64,000 bases of DNA from Paraburkholderia kururiensis JCM 10599 = LMG 19447 (GCF_003986935.1 NZ_RJZE01000016.1:62001-126000); one strand, 5' to 3'. Counted from the first letter of the stretch, positions 53,728 to 63,278 are shown. Notes: generated by a model from the sequence alone, not told the origin. Made by a program: numbers and translations.

Positions 53728-54081
53728 ATGACCGTGCTGCTGACCTGGCTGATCAACGCGCTCGCGCTGCTGATCATTACGTGGCTCGTGCCGTCGATTC
53801 ATATCCGCAGCTTCGGCACGGCGCTGATCGTCGCGATCGTGCTGGGCCTCATCAATGCGCTGCTGCGTCCGGTGCTGATCCTGCTCACGCTGCCCGTCAC
53901 CATCCTGACGCTCGGCCTCTTCATCCTCGTCGTGAATGCGCTCTGTTTCTGGCTCGCGGCGTCGCTGTTGAAGGGTTTCGAGGTCTCGGGGTTCTGGTCC
54001 GCGTTCTTCGGCTCGATTCTCTACAGCATCATTTCGTGGTTGCTCTCGGCGCTCGTTTTCGGCAATCGCAGCCTCGGCTGA
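53728..54081 (+). CDS. Small four-helix membrane protein (YvlD / phage-holin-like family)
   Basis: The 117-residue protein is almost wholly hydrophobic, with about four membrane helices (LLTWLINALALLIITWLV; FGTALIVAIVLGLINALL; TLGLFILVVNALCFWLAASL; FFGSILYSIISWLLSALVF). It belongs to the YvlD-like family often labelled phage holin family 4; nothing around it is phage-like. The ATG follows AAGGAG. It lies between ahcY and metF on the same strand, with metF starting 15 bp after its stop, so it is probably co-transcribed. Function unknown. Confidence 0.85.
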   Translation: MTVLLTWLINALALLIITWLVPSIHIRSFGTALIVAIVLGLINALLRPVLILLTLPVTILTLGLFILVVNALCFWLAASLLKGFEVSGFWSAFFGSILYSIISWLLSALVFGNRSLG

Positions 54082-54096
54082 TGCCTGTTTTCCGCC

Positions 54097-54927
54097 ATGA
54101 ACCCGATCGAACTTTCATTTGAATTCTTCCCGCCGAAGACGCAGGAAGGCGTGGAAAAGCTGCGCGCCACGCGCGCGCAGCTTGCGCCGCTGAAGCCGAA
54201 ATTCGTCTCCGTGACGTTCGGCGCGGGCGGCTCCACGCAGCAGGGCACGCTCGACACCGTGCTCGACATTGCGAAGGACGGCATTGAAGCCGCCCCGCAC
54301 CTGTCGTGCATTGGCTCTTCGAAAGAGAGCCTGCGCGCTATTCTCAACCGCTACCGCGAAAGCGGCATCCGTCACATCGTGGCGCTGCGCGGCGACCTGC
54401 CTTCGGGCATGGGCGAAGTGGGCGAGCTGCGCTATGCCTCCGAGCTGGTGAGCTTCATCCGCAACGAAACCGGCGACTGGTTCCGCATCGAAGTGGCCGC
54501 GTATCCCGAATACCATCCGCAGTCGCGCTCGCCGCGCAAGGACATGGAAAACTTCGCGCACAAGGTGAAGGCCGGCGCGAATTCGGCGATCACGCAGTAC
54601 TTCTACAACGCGGACGCCTATTTCCGTTTCGTGGACGACGTGCGCAAGCTTGGCGTAGACGTGCCCATCGTGCCCGGCATCATGCCCATCACGAACTTCT
54701 CGCAGCTCACGCGTTTCTCTGAAATGTGCGGCGCCGAGATTCCGCGCTGGGTGGCGCGGCGTCTGGAAAGCTTCGGCGACGACCGCGAAGCGATCCGCGC
54801 GTTCGGTCTCGACGTGGTGACGGATCTGTGCCGCCGACTCGTGGATGCGGGCGTGCCCGGCCTGCATTTCTATACGCTCAACGCCGCGACCGCCAGCAAG
54901 GCGATCTGCGAGCGGCTGGGTCTGTAA
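54097..54927 (+). CDS. metF: 5,10-methylenetetrahydrofolate reductase
   Basis: MetF reduces methylene-tetrahydrofolate to methyl-tetrahydrofolate, the methyl donor for methionine synthesis, using FAD. The 276 residues begin MNPIELSFEFFPPKTQEGVE with the conserved FFPPK, then FVSVTFGAGGSTQQGTLDTV, RHIVALRGDLPSGMGEVGEL and ITQYFYNADAYFRFVDDV. Length is within the family range. It is the last gene of the ahcY cluster and is followed by a hairpin. Together with ahcY it serves the activated-methyl cycle. Confidence 0.96.
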   Translation: MNPIELSFEFFPPKTQEGVEKLRATRAQLAPLKPKFVSVTFGAGGSTQQGTLDTVLDIAKDGIEAAPHLSCIGSSKESLRAILNRYRESGIRHIVALRGDLPSGMGEVGELRYASELVSFIRNETGDWFRIEVAAYPEYHPQSRSPRKDMENFAHKVKAGANSAITQYFYNADAYFRFVDDVRKLGVDVPIVPGIMPITNFSQLTRFSEMCGAEIPRWVARRLESFGDDREAIRAFGLDVVTDLCRRLVDAGVPGLHFYTLNAATASKAICERLGL

Positions 54928-54936
54928 TCGCTTCAT

Positions 54937-54964
54937 CGGGCACTCGCCGTGCGGCGGGTGCCCG
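54937..54964 (+). terminator. Hairpin after metF, probable terminator
   Basis: CGGGCACTCGCC (54937-54948) pairs with GGCGGGTGCCCG (54953-54964) over 12 positions with one T-G wobble and a 4-base loop, 10 bp after the metF stop. Only a weak T-rich stretch follows. Confidence 0.65.
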
Positions 54965-55210
54965 TTCCTCGTCTGCCTGCGGCGGGCGCTTTTCGTTGTC
55001 CCCTCGGCTCCATCGTGCTTTCGCGGCACGGCCTGCCGCAGCCGGATTCCTCCGCGGCACTTTCCCGCATCGTTCCCCGCTGGCCGCGACACGCGGCAAA
55101 ACGCCTTGTTGCAGCCCCGCCATGCGGATTTTCGTCTGCTTGTGACGGGCGGCGAAGGTCAGTAATATCGCGCTACGCTGGCTCCGGCCGGCTCCGATCC
55201 TGGAGGAAAC

Positions 55211-56842
55211 ATGAAGCAAAACAACCTGTTGCGCACGGCGCGGCTCACCATGCTGGCAACCGTCGCAGCGGCATCGATGGCAGGCGCCCAACTGGCGAAC
55301 GCCGCCGATATTCCCAACAAGACCCTCGTCTACTGCTCAGAAGGCAGTCCCGCGGGCTTCGATCCGGCGCAGTACACCACGGGCGTCGACTTCACGGCGA
55401 ACACCTTCACCGTCTATAACCGCCTCGTGGAATTCGAGCGCGGCGGCACGAAGGTCGAGCCGGGCCTCGCCGAAAAATGGGACGTCTCGCCGGACGGCAA
55501 GACCTACACGTTCCACCTGCGCAAGGGCGTGAAGTTCCAGACCACGTCGTTCTTCAAGCCGACGCGCGAATTCAACGCCGACGACGTCGTCTTCACCTTC
55601 GAGCGCATGCTCGATCCGAACCAGCCGTTCCACAAGGCCTACCCGGTGCAGTTCCCGTACTTCACCGACATGGGCCTCGACAAGCTGATCGCGAAGGTCG
55701 AGAAGGTTGACCCGTACACGGTGCGCTTCACGCTCAACGAGGTGAACGCGCCGTTCATCCAGAATCTGGCGATGGAATTCGCCTCGATCCTCTCGGCCGA
55801 ATACGGCGACCAGCTGCTCAAGGCCGGCAAGGCCGCGGACATCAACCAATATCCGGTGGGCACGGGTCCGTTTATCTTCCGCAGCTACACGAAGGACGCG
55901 ACCATCCGCTTCGACGGCAACCCCGACTACTGGAAGCCGGGCGCGGTGAAGATTTCGAAGCTGATCTTCTCGATTACGCCGGACGCGAGCGTGCGCGTGC
56001 AGAAGCTCAAGCGCAACGAATGCCAGGTGATGAGCTATCCGCGCCCCGCCGACATCGCGCCGCTGAAGGCCGAGTCGGGCATCGCGATGCCGTCGCAGCC
56101 GGGCTTCAACCTGGGCTACCTCGCCTACAACGTCGAGCACAAGCCGCTCGACAAGGTGGAAGTGCGCGAGGCGCTGGACATGGCGATCAACAAGAAGGCG
56201 ATCATCGATTCGGTCTACCAGGGCGCCGGCCAGGCGGCCACGAACCCGATGCCGCCGACGCAGTGGTCCTACGACAAGAACCTGAAGGCGGCGGCCTACG
56301 ATCCCGAGAAGGCGAAGGCGCTGCTCGCGAAGGCCGGTTTGCCGAACGGCTTCGAGATCACGCTGTGGGCCATGCCGGTGCAGCGCCCGTACAACCCCAA
56401 CGGCAAGCTGATGGCCGAGATGATCCAGTCCGACTGGGCGAAGATCGGCGTGAAGGCGAAGATCGTCACGTATGAGTGGGGCGAGTACATCAAGCGCGCA
56501 CACGCAGGCGAAGACGACAGCATGCTGATCGGCTGGACGGGCGACAACGGCGACCCGGACAACTGGCTCGGCACGTTGCTGGGCTGCTCCGCGGTGAACG
56601 GCAACAACTTCTCGAAGTGGTGCTACAAGCCGTTCGACGCACTCGTGCAGAAGGGCCGCGAAACGAGTAACCAGGGCGAGCGCACGAAGGCCTACATGCA
56701 GGCGCAGCAGATCTTCGCGCAGCAACTGCCGTTCTCGCCGATCGCTCACTCCACGGTCTACCAGCCGGTGAGCAAGAAGGTGACCGACATGCGCATCGAG
56801 CCGCTCGGCTACATGCGCTTCGACGGCGTTGGCGTGCAGTAA
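55211..56842 (+). CDS. dppA: Dipeptide-type ABC transporter, periplasmic binding protein
   Basis: The solute receptor of a peptide/nickel-class importer. The 543-residue protein has a Sec signal peptide (cleavage after ANA, near residue 34) and the SBP family 5 blocks TLVYCSEGSPAGFDPAQYTT, FHLRKGVKFQTTSFFKPTRE and GWTGDNGDPDNWLGTLLGCS; the last is characteristic of DppA-like proteins. Start ATG follows CTGGAGGAAAC. A stem-loop separates it from dppB, consistent with higher expression of the receptor than of the membrane parts. The actual ligand cannot be told from sequence. Confidence 0.92.
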   Translation: MKQNNLLRTARLTMLATVAAASMAGAQLANAADIPNKTLVYCSEGSPAGFDPAQYTTGVDFTANTFTVYNRLVEFERGGTKVEPGLAEKWDVSPDGKTYTFHLRKGVKFQTTSFFKPTREFNADDVVFTFERMLDPNQPFHKAYPVQFPYFTDMGLDKLIAKVEKVDPYTVRFTLNEVNAPFIQNLAMEFASILSAEYGDQLLKAGKAADINQYPVGTGPFIFRSYTKDATIRFDGNPDYWKPGAVKISKLIFSITPDASVRVQKLKRNECQVMSYPRPADIAPLKAESGIAMPSQPGFNLGYLAYNVEHKPLDKVEVREALDMAINKKAIIDSVYQGAGQAATNPMPPTQWSYDKNLKAAAYDPEKAKALLAKAGLPNGFEITLWAMPVQRPYNPNGKLMAEMIQSDWAKIGVKAKIVTYEWGEYIKRAHAGEDDSMLIGWTGDNGDPDNWLGTLLGCSAVNGNNFSKWCYKPFDALVQKGRETSNQGERTKAYMQAQQIFAQQLPFSPIAHSTVYQPVSKKVTDMRIEPLGYMRFDGVGVQ

Positions 56843-56904
56843 GGCGCAAGCACTACGCTTTTCGCACCGTTTGCATAGCAACTAGAAAACAGGTCGAAAA
56901 AGGT

Positions 56905-56948
56905 CCGGCGACGGGGGCATGAGCCCCTTGTCGCCGGTTGCGTTTTCA
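56905..56948 (+). terminator. Stem-loop between dppA and dppB
   Basis: CCGGCGAC (56905-56912) pairs with GTCGCCGG (56930-56937), with an inner GGGGC/GCCCC stem, followed by a short T-rich stretch (GCGTTTTC). It probably acts as a partial terminator or protects the dppA mRNA end. Confidence 0.6.
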
Positions 56949-56973
56949 TCCCCCCCAATCAAGGGAACGAACC

Positions 56974-57984
56974 ATGTTCCGATTCGTCTTGCGCCGCATC
57001 GGGATGGTGATACCGACCTTCATCGGCATCACCATTCTGGCGTTTGCGCTCATCCACCTGATTCCGGGCGACCCGATCGAGGTGATGATGGGCGAGCGCG
57101 GCGTCGACCCGCAGATGCACGCCGAAGCGATGCATCGCCTGGGGCTCGACGAGCCGCTGCCCATGCAGTACATCCATTACGTCCAGCACGCGTTGCAGGG
57201 CAACCTGGGCACGTCCGTGGTCACCAACACGAGCGTGATGAGCGAGTTCCTCGCGCGCTTTCCCGCCACCGTCGAACTGTCCATCTGCGCGATGCTGTTC
57301 GCGCTCGTGGTGGGCCTGCCTGCCGGCGTGTTCGCGGCACTGAGGCGCGGCACCGTGGTGGACCACGGCGTGATGGGCACGGCGCTCACCGGCTATTCGA
57401 TGCCGATCTTCTGGTGGGGCCTCATTCTCATCATGGTGTTCTCGTCGAATCTGGGCTGGACGCCGGTGTCCGGCCGCATTGCCGTGGAGTTCGACATTCC
57501 GCACGTCACGGGCTTCATGCTGATCGACGCGCTGCTTTCCACCGACGAAGGTGCGTTCCGCTCCGCGGTGAGCCATCTGATCCTGCCGTCCATCGTGCTC
57601 GGCACCATTCCGCTCGCGGTGGTGGCGCGCATGACGCGCTCGTCCATGCTCGAAGTGCTGCGCGAGGACTACATCCGCACGGCGCGCGCCAAGGGGCTTT
57701 CGCCCGTGCGCGTGGTAGTCGTGCATGCGCTGCGCAATGCGCTCATTCCTGTCGTCACGGTGATTGGTCTGCAGGTGGGCACGCTGCTCGCAGGCGCGGT
57801 GCTGACCGAAACGCTTTTTTCGTGGCCCGGCGTGGGCAAGTGGCTGATCGATGCCATTTCGCGCCGCGATTATCCCGTCGTGCAGGGCGGCATTCTGCTC
57901 ATCGCGACGCTCGTGATCGTGGTGAACCTCGTCGTCGATCTGCTGTACGGCGTGTTGAATCCGCGCATTCGCCATACGAGGTAA
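56974..57984 (+). CDS. dppB: Dipeptide-type ABC transporter permease DppB
   Basis: One of two inner-membrane channel subunits. ATG 56974 has AAGGGAACGAACC upstream and gives 336 residues. Seen are the N-terminal helix (MVIPTFIGITILAFALIHLI), the family motif PGDPIEVMMGERG, and the ATPase-contact loop (REDYIRTARAKGLSPVRVVV). It matches the DppB/OppB type in length and pattern. Confidence 0.94.
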   Translation: MFRFVLRRIGMVIPTFIGITILAFALIHLIPGDPIEVMMGERGVDPQMHAEAMHRLGLDEPLPMQYIHYVQHALQGNLGTSVVTNTSVMSEFLARFPATVELSICAMLFALVVGLPAGVFAALRRGTVVDHGVMGTALTGYSMPIFWWGLILIMVFSSNLGWTPVSGRIAVEFDIPHVTGFMLIDALLSTDEGAFRSAVSHLILPSIVLGTIPLAVVARMTRSSMLEVLREDYIRTARAKGLSPVRVVVVHALRNALIPVVTVIGLQVGTLLAGAVLTETLFSWPGVGKWLIDAISRRDYPVVQGGILLIATLVIVVNLVVDLLYGVLNPRIRHTR

Positions 57985-58060
57985 CGCCGTGCAAGAACCC
58001 AACCGTATCCGGCGGGCGCCCGTGCTGGCGGCCCGCATCGTTCCGAGGGAGGCCTGACGC

Positions 58061-58978
58061 ATGGCCGACATTCAAAACACTGTGCCCCAGGCGGTGACGC
58101 CGCCCAGCGGCCGCGCGCTCGCCGCGCGCGAGTTCTGGGCCAACTTCTCGCGCAACCGCGGGGCCGTGGGCGCCGGCGCGATCGTGCTGCTGCTCGTGTT
58201 CGTCGCGATCTTCGCGCCGCTCATCGCGCCGCACAGTCCCATCGAGCAATACCGCGACTTCGTGAAGATTCCGCCCGCGTGGCTCGAAGGCGGTAACTGG
58301 AAGTTCATTCTGGGCACCGACGAAGCCGGCCGCGACATCCTCTCGCGTCTCATGTACGGCGCGCGGCTGTCGTTCTGGATTGGCTGCGTTTCGGTCGTGC
58401 TCGCGCTGATTCCGGGCGTCGTGCTCGGGCTCGTGGCCGCGTTCTTCGAGAAGTGGGCCGACACGCCCATCATGCGGCTCATGGACATCCTGCTCGCGCT
58501 GCCTTCGCTGCTGCTCGCGGTGGCGGTGGTCGCGATCATCGGTCCGGGGCTCACGAACACGATGCTCGCCATCGCGATCGTCGCGTTGCCCGGGTACGTG
58601 CGGTTGACGCGCGCCTCGGCGCTCGGCGAATTGCAGAAGGAGTACGTTACCGCCTCGCGCGTGGCGGGCGCGGGCACGCTGCGGCTGATGTTCTCGCAGG
58701 TGCTGCCCAACTGCACGGCGCCGCTCATCGTGCAGGCCACGCTCGGTTTTTCGTCGGCCATTCTGGATGCCGCGGCGCTCGGCTTTCTTGGCCTCGGCGT
58801 GCAGCCGCCCGCGGCAGAGTGGGGCGCGATGCTGGCCTCGGCGCGCGACTACATCGACAGCGCCTGGTGGATCGTGACGATGCCCGGCCTGTCCATTCTG
58901 ATTTCGGTGCTCGCCATCAACCTGCTCGGCGACGGGCTGCGCGACGCACTGGACCCCAAACTCAAACGGATGGCCTGA
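58061..58978 (+). CDS. dppC: Dipeptide-type ABC transporter permease DppC
   Basis: The second channel subunit, 305 residues. Blocks are FWANFSRNRGAVGAGAIVLL with the first membrane helix, LGTDEAGRDILSRLMYGARL (the DppC/OppC signature), and the ATPase-contact loop KEYVTASRVAGAGTLRLMFS. Start ATG follows GGGAGGCCTGACGC. dppD starts one base after its stop. Confidence 0.94.
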   Translation: MADIQNTVPQAVTPPSGRALAAREFWANFSRNRGAVGAGAIVLLLVFVAIFAPLIAPHSPIEQYRDFVKIPPAWLEGGNWKFILGTDEAGRDILSRLMYGARLSFWIGCVSVVLALIPGVVLGLVAAFFEKWADTPIMRLMDILLALPSLLLAVAVVAIIGPGLTNTMLAIAIVALPGYVRLTRASALGELQKEYVTASRVAGAGTLRLMFSQVLPNCTAPLIVQATLGFSSAILDAAALGFLGLGVQPPAAEWGAMLASARDYIDSAWWIVTMPGLSILISVLAINLLGDGLRDALDPKLKRMA

Positions 58979-58979
58979 C

Positions 58980-60017
58980 ATGGCAGACCTATTGACCATC
59001 CGCAATCTCGCGGTGAACTTCAGCGGCCTGCCGGCGGTGGACCGCATCAACCTCTCGGTCGCGCCCGGCGAAGTGGTGGGCGTGGTGGGCGAATCAGGCT
59101 CGGGCAAGAGCGTGACGATGATGGCGCTGATGGGCCTGATCGACCCGCCCGGCAAAGTCACCGCCGACGAGGTCACCTTCGACGGCAAAGACCTGCTCAA
59201 CGCGTCGCCGAAAGGGCGCCGCAAGATCATCGGCAAAGACGTGGCGATGGTGTTTCAGGACGCGCTCTCGAGCCTGAACCCGAGCTACACCGTCGGCTAT
59301 CAGATCAAGGAAGTGCTGAAGCTGCACGAAGGGCTGCGCGGCGACGCACTGGAACGGCGCGCGCTCGAACTGCTCGACCAGGTGGGCATTCCCGATGCGA
59401 AGAACCGCATCACGGCGTATCCGCATCAGATGTCGGGCGGCATGAACCAGCGCGTGATGATCGCGATGGCCGTGGCCTGCAACCCGAAGCTGCTGATTGC
59501 CGACGAGCCCACCACGGCGCTCGACGTGACCATCCAGGCGCAGATCATGGAACTGCTCGTGCGCCTGCAGAAGGAACGCGGCATGGCGCTCGTGCTCATT
59601 TCGCACGACCTCGCGGTGGTGTCCGAAGTCGCGCAGCGCGTGGCCGTGATGTACGCGGGCGAGATCATCGAAACGAACCGCGTGCCCGATATTTTCGAAG
59701 CGCCGCATCATCCGTACACCGAGGCGCTGCTCGCCGCGATTCCCGAGCACAACGTGGGCGCCGTGCGCCTCGCGGCACTGCCGGGCATGGTGCCGGGCCG
59801 CGACGACCGTCCGCGCGGCTGCCTCTTCGCGCCGCGCTGCAAGTACGTGGTGGACGACTGCATGAAGGCGCGTCCGTCGCTGGACCCGGTGCCGGGCTCA
59901 GGCGAGTTTGCGCGCGTGCGCTGCATCAAGCCGCTGAACGTGACGAGCGGCGGCGCCTCGCAAGCGACGCACGCTCCGTCTTCCACGCAATCGACTCAAC
60001 CGGGAGGCGCACGATGA
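58980..60017 (+). CDS. dppD: Dipeptide-type ABC transporter ATPase DppD
   Basis: First of two ATPase subunits, 345 residues. Walker A is GESGSGKS (about 40-47), the signature is MSGGMNQRVMIAMA, and Walker B is KLLIADEPTTALD. The C-terminal oligopeptide-transporter extension with cysteines (RGCLFAPRCKYVVDDC) is present and in this family can bind an iron-sulfur cluster. Its stop overlaps the dppF start (ATGA). Confidence 0.95.
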   Translation: MADLLTIRNLAVNFSGLPAVDRINLSVAPGEVVGVVGESGSGKSVTMMALMGLIDPPGKVTADEVTFDGKDLLNASPKGRRKIIGKDVAMVFQDALSSLNPSYTVGYQIKEVLKLHEGLRGDALERRALELLDQVGIPDAKNRITAYPHQMSGGMNQRVMIAMAVACNPKLLIADEPTTALDVTIQAQIMELLVRLQKERGMALVLISHDLAVVSEVAQRVAVMYAGEIIETNRVPDIFEAPHHPYTEALLAAIPEHNVGAVRLAALPGMVPGRDDRPRGCLFAPRCKYVVDDCMKARPSLDPVPGSGEFARVRCIKPLNVTSGGASQATHAPSSTQSTQPGGAR

Positions 60018-61039
60018 ACGCAGTCCCTCAGGTGCCTCCGCGCGACACCCACGCTTCGGGCGCCGACCACGTGCTCGTGGCCGACCACCTCGCGAAGCAC
60101 TACGCCGTGCGGCGCGGCATGTTCGGGCATGGCACGGTGAAGGCGCTCAACGGCGTGTCGTTCGCGCTGGAACGCGGCAAGACGCTCGCCGTGGTGGGCG
60201 AATCGGGCTGCGGCAAATCCACGCTCGCGCGCCAGCTCACCATGATCGAGCCGCCCACTTCGGGGCGCCTCGTGATCGACGGCGTGGACGTAGCCGGCGC
60301 CGATCACGCGACCATCGCCCAACTGCGTCGCCGCGTGCAGATGGTGTTCCAGAATCCGTTTGCCTCGCTCAATCCGCGCAAGACGGTGGAGCAGACGCTC
60401 GCCGAGCCGCTCGTCATCAATGCACAGGCGAGCGCTGCCGAACGCGCGGAGCGCATCGCGCACATGATGCGCATCGTCGGCCTGCGGCCCGAGCACGCCA
60501 AGCGCTATCCGCACATGTTTTCGGGCGGGCAGCGTCAGCGCGTGGCGATTGCGCGCGCGATGATTCTCGACCCGCAGATCGTGGTGGCCGACGAGCCGGT
60601 GTCCGCGCTCGACGTCTCCATCCAGGCGCAGATCCTCAACCTCTTCATGGACCTGCAGGACGAGTTCAAGACGAGCTACGTGTTCATCTCGCACAACCTC
60701 TCGGTGGTGGAGCACATCGCCGACGACGTGATGGTGATGTACTTCGGCGGCGTGGCCGAGCTGGGCGACAAGAAGACGGTGTTCGAGCGTCCGAGGCATC
60801 CGTACACGCGTTCGCTGATGTCGGCCACGCCCTCCATCTTCGAGGCGGACCGCCGCATCAAGATCAAGCTGCAGGGCGAGTTGCCGTCGCCGCTTAATCC
60901 GCCCTCGGGCTGCACGTTCCACCAGCGCTGCCCGTATGCGATCGAGCGGTGCCGCACGGAGGAGCCGAAGCTTCGCGAAGTGGATGGCCGTCAGGTATCC
61001 TGCCACCGTGCAGAGGAGGTGGGGGAATCGGATGCCTGA
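60014..61039 (+). CDS. dppF: Dipeptide-type ABC transporter ATPase DppF
   Basis: Second ATPase subunit, 341 residues. Walker A is GESGCGKS, the signature is FSGGQRQRVAIARA, and Walker B is QIVVADEPVSALD; the family C-terminal Cys motif (GCTFHQRCPYAIERC) is present. It overlaps dppD by four bases. Its last eight bases are overlapped by the following TraB-family gene. Confidence 0.95.
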   Translation: MNAVPQVPPRDTHASGADHVLVADHLAKHYAVRRGMFGHGTVKALNGVSFALERGKTLAVVGESGCGKSTLARQLTMIEPPTSGRLVIDGVDVAGADHATIAQLRRRVQMVFQNPFASLNPRKTVEQTLAEPLVINAQASAAERAERIAHMMRIVGLRPEHAKRYPHMFSGGQRQRVAIARAMILDPQIVVADEPVSALDVSIQAQILNLFMDLQDEFKTSYVFISHNLSVVEHIADDVMVMYFGGVAELGDKKTVFERPRHPYTRSLMSATPSIFEADRRIKIKLQGELPSPLNPPSGCTFHQRCPYAIERCRTEEPKLREVDGRQVSCHRAEEVGESDA

Positions 61040-62207
61040 AGCGACGGCGGCGCGTCGTTTTACGCGCCGCTTGTGGGAAAGCGGCGCGCGTGCTGCTTCA
61101 CGCTTGGTCTCTGTGCGTTCGGTTTTCCCGGGCCGCGTCTTCGTCCGGCGCTCGCGCGGGCGCAGGCTGGTGAGCGCGGCGCTGCTCGTGGCGCTGATGC
61201 TCGCCGGGTCGGGGCGGGGCGCCGTCGCGGGCACGGGCGGCGTCAGGCCGCCGGTCCCGCCGCCGGGCGCCGCGAATCAGCCGCGCGCCACCTTGCCGGG
61301 CTTCAATCCGCCGCCCGGCGCATTCAGTTCCGCGTCGGGCACCGTGGCGGGCGGTCCCGTACGGACCCAGCCGGCGCGCATGCCGTTCTACGTGGCGACG
61401 CACGGCACCACCACCATCTATGTGCTCGGCACGCTCCACGTGGGCGATCCCGCCGACTATCCGCCCGGCCAGCCGTTTCGCCCCAGCATCCTCGCCGCGC
61501 TCACGGCGTCGCCCACGCTCGCACTCGAACTCTCGCCCGACGACCTGCTCGTCTCGCAGGACGACGTCACGAAATACGGCGTCTGTTCGCGGCCGTGCCT
61601 GCCGCGGCTGTTGCCCGAGCCGCTGTGGCACCGGCTCGAGATGCGTCTGCGGGGCAACCCCGCCGCGCTCGACGAGATCCGCAAGATGCGGCCCTGGCTG
61701 GCCTCGCTGCTGGTGGAGACTTACGACTCGCTCTCCGCGGGCCTGCAGACCGAGTACGGCACCGAGGCACAGTTGCAGAACGTGTTCCTGAAGCTGAAGG
61801 GACGCAAGATCGTGGGCCTCGAAACGCTGGCTGAGCAGATGCGCGCGTTCACGAGTCTCACGCTCGCGCAGCAGCGTGAGATGCTCGCTCAAGACCTCGT
61901 GCAGACGCCCGCGCAGAACGCGGCGGACGTGCAGACGCTGTTGCGCCTGTGGCGCGTGGGCGATGCGGATGCGATCGCCGCCTGGCAGGCCGCGAAATCG
62001 GAGCGGCTCGCGCGCGATCGGCGCGTCTCTGACGCCGTGGACAACAAGATCGTCTACGAGCGCAACCGCCGGTTCGTGACCCGCATGCTGGCGATCGCGG
62101 CGCCGAACCGGCCGCTCTTCGTGGCGATCGGCGCGCTGCATCTGGGCGGACAACGCGGCGTGCTGGCGCTGCTGCGCCAGCACGGGTTTGTCGTCGATCC
62201 GGGTTGA
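61032..62207 (+). CDS. TraB/GumN-family protein, exported
   Basis: The 391-residue product has a basic N-terminus of about 45 residues, then a hydrophobic segment (LVSAALLVALMLAGSGRGAV) acting as signal or anchor, a Pro/Gly-rich linker, and the TraB/GumN domain starting FYVATHGTTTIYVLGTLHVG, with LELSPDDL and the C-terminal PLFVAIGALHLGGQRGVLAL. The paired G-x-x-H motifs resemble the metal-binding residues proposed for Tiki/TraB metalloproteases. Start ATG 61032 is chosen because it overlaps the dppF stop; it may be co-expressed with the transporter. Biological role unknown. Confidence 0.83.
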   Translation: MPEATAARRFTRRLWESGARAASRLVSVRSVFPGRVFVRRSRGRRLVSAALLVALMLAGSGRGAVAGTGGVRPPVPPPGAANQPRATLPGFNPPPGAFSSASGTVAGGPVRTQPARMPFYVATHGTTTIYVLGTLHVGDPADYPPGQPFRPSILAALTASPTLALELSPDDLLVSQDDVTKYGVCSRPCLPRLLPEPLWHRLEMRLRGNPAALDEIRKMRPWLASLLVETYDSLSAGLQTEYGTEAQLQNVFLKLKGRKIVGLETLAEQMRAFTSLTLAQQREMLAQDLVQTPAQNAADVQTLLRLWRVGDADAIAAWQAAKSERLARDRRVSDAVDNKIVYERNRRFVTRMLAIAAPNRPLFVAIGALHLGGQRGVLALLRQHGFVVDPG

Positions 62208-62229
62208 AGCGGCCGGATTGAAGCCGCGC

Positions 62230-62253
62230 TGAGCCTGGGTTGAATCAGGCTCA
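62230..62253. terminator. Hairpin between convergent genes
   Basis: TGAGCCTG (62230-62237) and CAGGCTCA (62246-62253) form a perfect 8-bp stem with an 8-base loop between the convergent TraB-family and DUF979 genes. No T tract, so it is a weak terminator candidate. Confidence 0.4.
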
Positions 62254-62324
62254 AGCCTTGCCGAAACGCCGCTGAAGGCCGCCGAAGCTCGCCGAAACTC
62301 CGCCGAAGCGGCCGGTCCCTCGAA

Positions 62325-63278
62325 TCAGAACCCGAACACGTTCAGCAGCACGATGTTGGCCGCCAGAATGCCAAGCGCCGTGGGCACCTGCACGCGGATC
62401 ACCGCATTCTTGTCCGGCAGTTCCAGCAGCGCGGCGGGCACGATGTTGAAGTTCGCGGCCATCGGCGTCATCAGCGTGCCGCAGTAGCCCGAGAACATGC
62501 CGATGGCGGCCATCACGGCCGGGTTCGCGTGGAACATGCCCACCAGCACCGGCACGCCGACGCCGCCCGTCATCACCGGAAACGCCGCGAAGCCGTTGCC
62601 CATGATGACCGTGAAGAGCGCCATGCCCACGCAGTAGACGATCACGGCGACCACGCGCAGGTCCATGTCGATGTACGACGTGGTGACGTGCGCCACGGCC
62701 TTGCCCACGCCGGCATCCGAGAACACAAGGCCCAGCATGCCCAGCATCTGCGGCAGCACGGCGGCCCACGAGAGCGCGTCCACGAGACGCCGCGCTTCCT
62801 TCACCGACTGGCCCACGCTGTCGCGCGTCAGCATGCAGGCAATGCCGAGCGCGATCACGCAGCCCACGCCGAAGCCGATCAGCGTCACGTTCTTCGCCTC
62901 GATGAGCGGCGTGCCGCCGAACACGAGGTGGCTTGCCGAAAGCGTCAGCACCACGGTAACGAGCGGAATGGTGAGCGCGGGCACGAAGAGCTTGTTACCG
63001 AGGCGCACGGCACTGGCGCGGCGCACTTCGTCGGAGAGCACCTTCGGCTTGGCCGCGGTCACGCCGCCGAAGCCGGCAATGAGCGCCATCACGATCACGA
63101 GCACGCCCACCACTTCGGGCGGCAGGCGGTCGCCCACGAGAAAGATCACGGCGTAGACAATCCAGAAGCCCCCCGCGGTGAAGCGGCGCGGATGCTCGCG
63201 GTCCGTGGCGATCATGCCGCCGATCACGAGCAGCACGATGCCCAGCAGCCAGAACAGGTAGTTGATGGTGAGCGTCAT
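62325..63278 (-). CDS. DUF979 family membrane protein
   Basis: The 317-residue polytopic membrane protein (INYLFWLLGIVLLVIGGMIA; LFVPALTIPLVTVVLTLS; MALFTVIMGNGFAAFPVMTG) belongs to DUF979, a family nearly always paired with DUF969. The paired genes resemble halves of a transporter for organic acids or peptide products and often lie near a pyrrolidone-carboxylate peptidase, but none is seen here. Its start overlaps the DUF969 stop by four bases. Substrate unknown. Confidence 0.87.
   Translation of the reverse strand: MTLTINYLFWLLGIVLLVIGGMIATDREHPRRFTAGGFWIVYAVIFLVGDRLPPEVVGVLVIVMALIAGFGGVTAAKPKVLSDEVRRASAVRLGNKLFVPALTIPLVTVVLTLSASHLVFGGTPLIEAKNVTLIGFGVGCVIALGIACMLTRDSVGQSVKEARRLVDALSWAAVLPQMLGMLGLVFSDAGVGKAVAHVTTSYIDMDLRVVAVIVYCVGMALFTVIMGNGFAAFPVMTGGVGVPVLVGMFHANPAVMAAIGMFSGYCGTLMTPMAANFNIVPAALLELPDKNAVIRVQVPTALGILAANIVLLNVFGF

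Noticed and set aside
53728..54081. Prophage remnant suggested by the holin-like protein
   Set aside because: No other phage gene is nearby; the family is a chromosomal membrane-protein family and the gene sits in a methyl-cycle operon.
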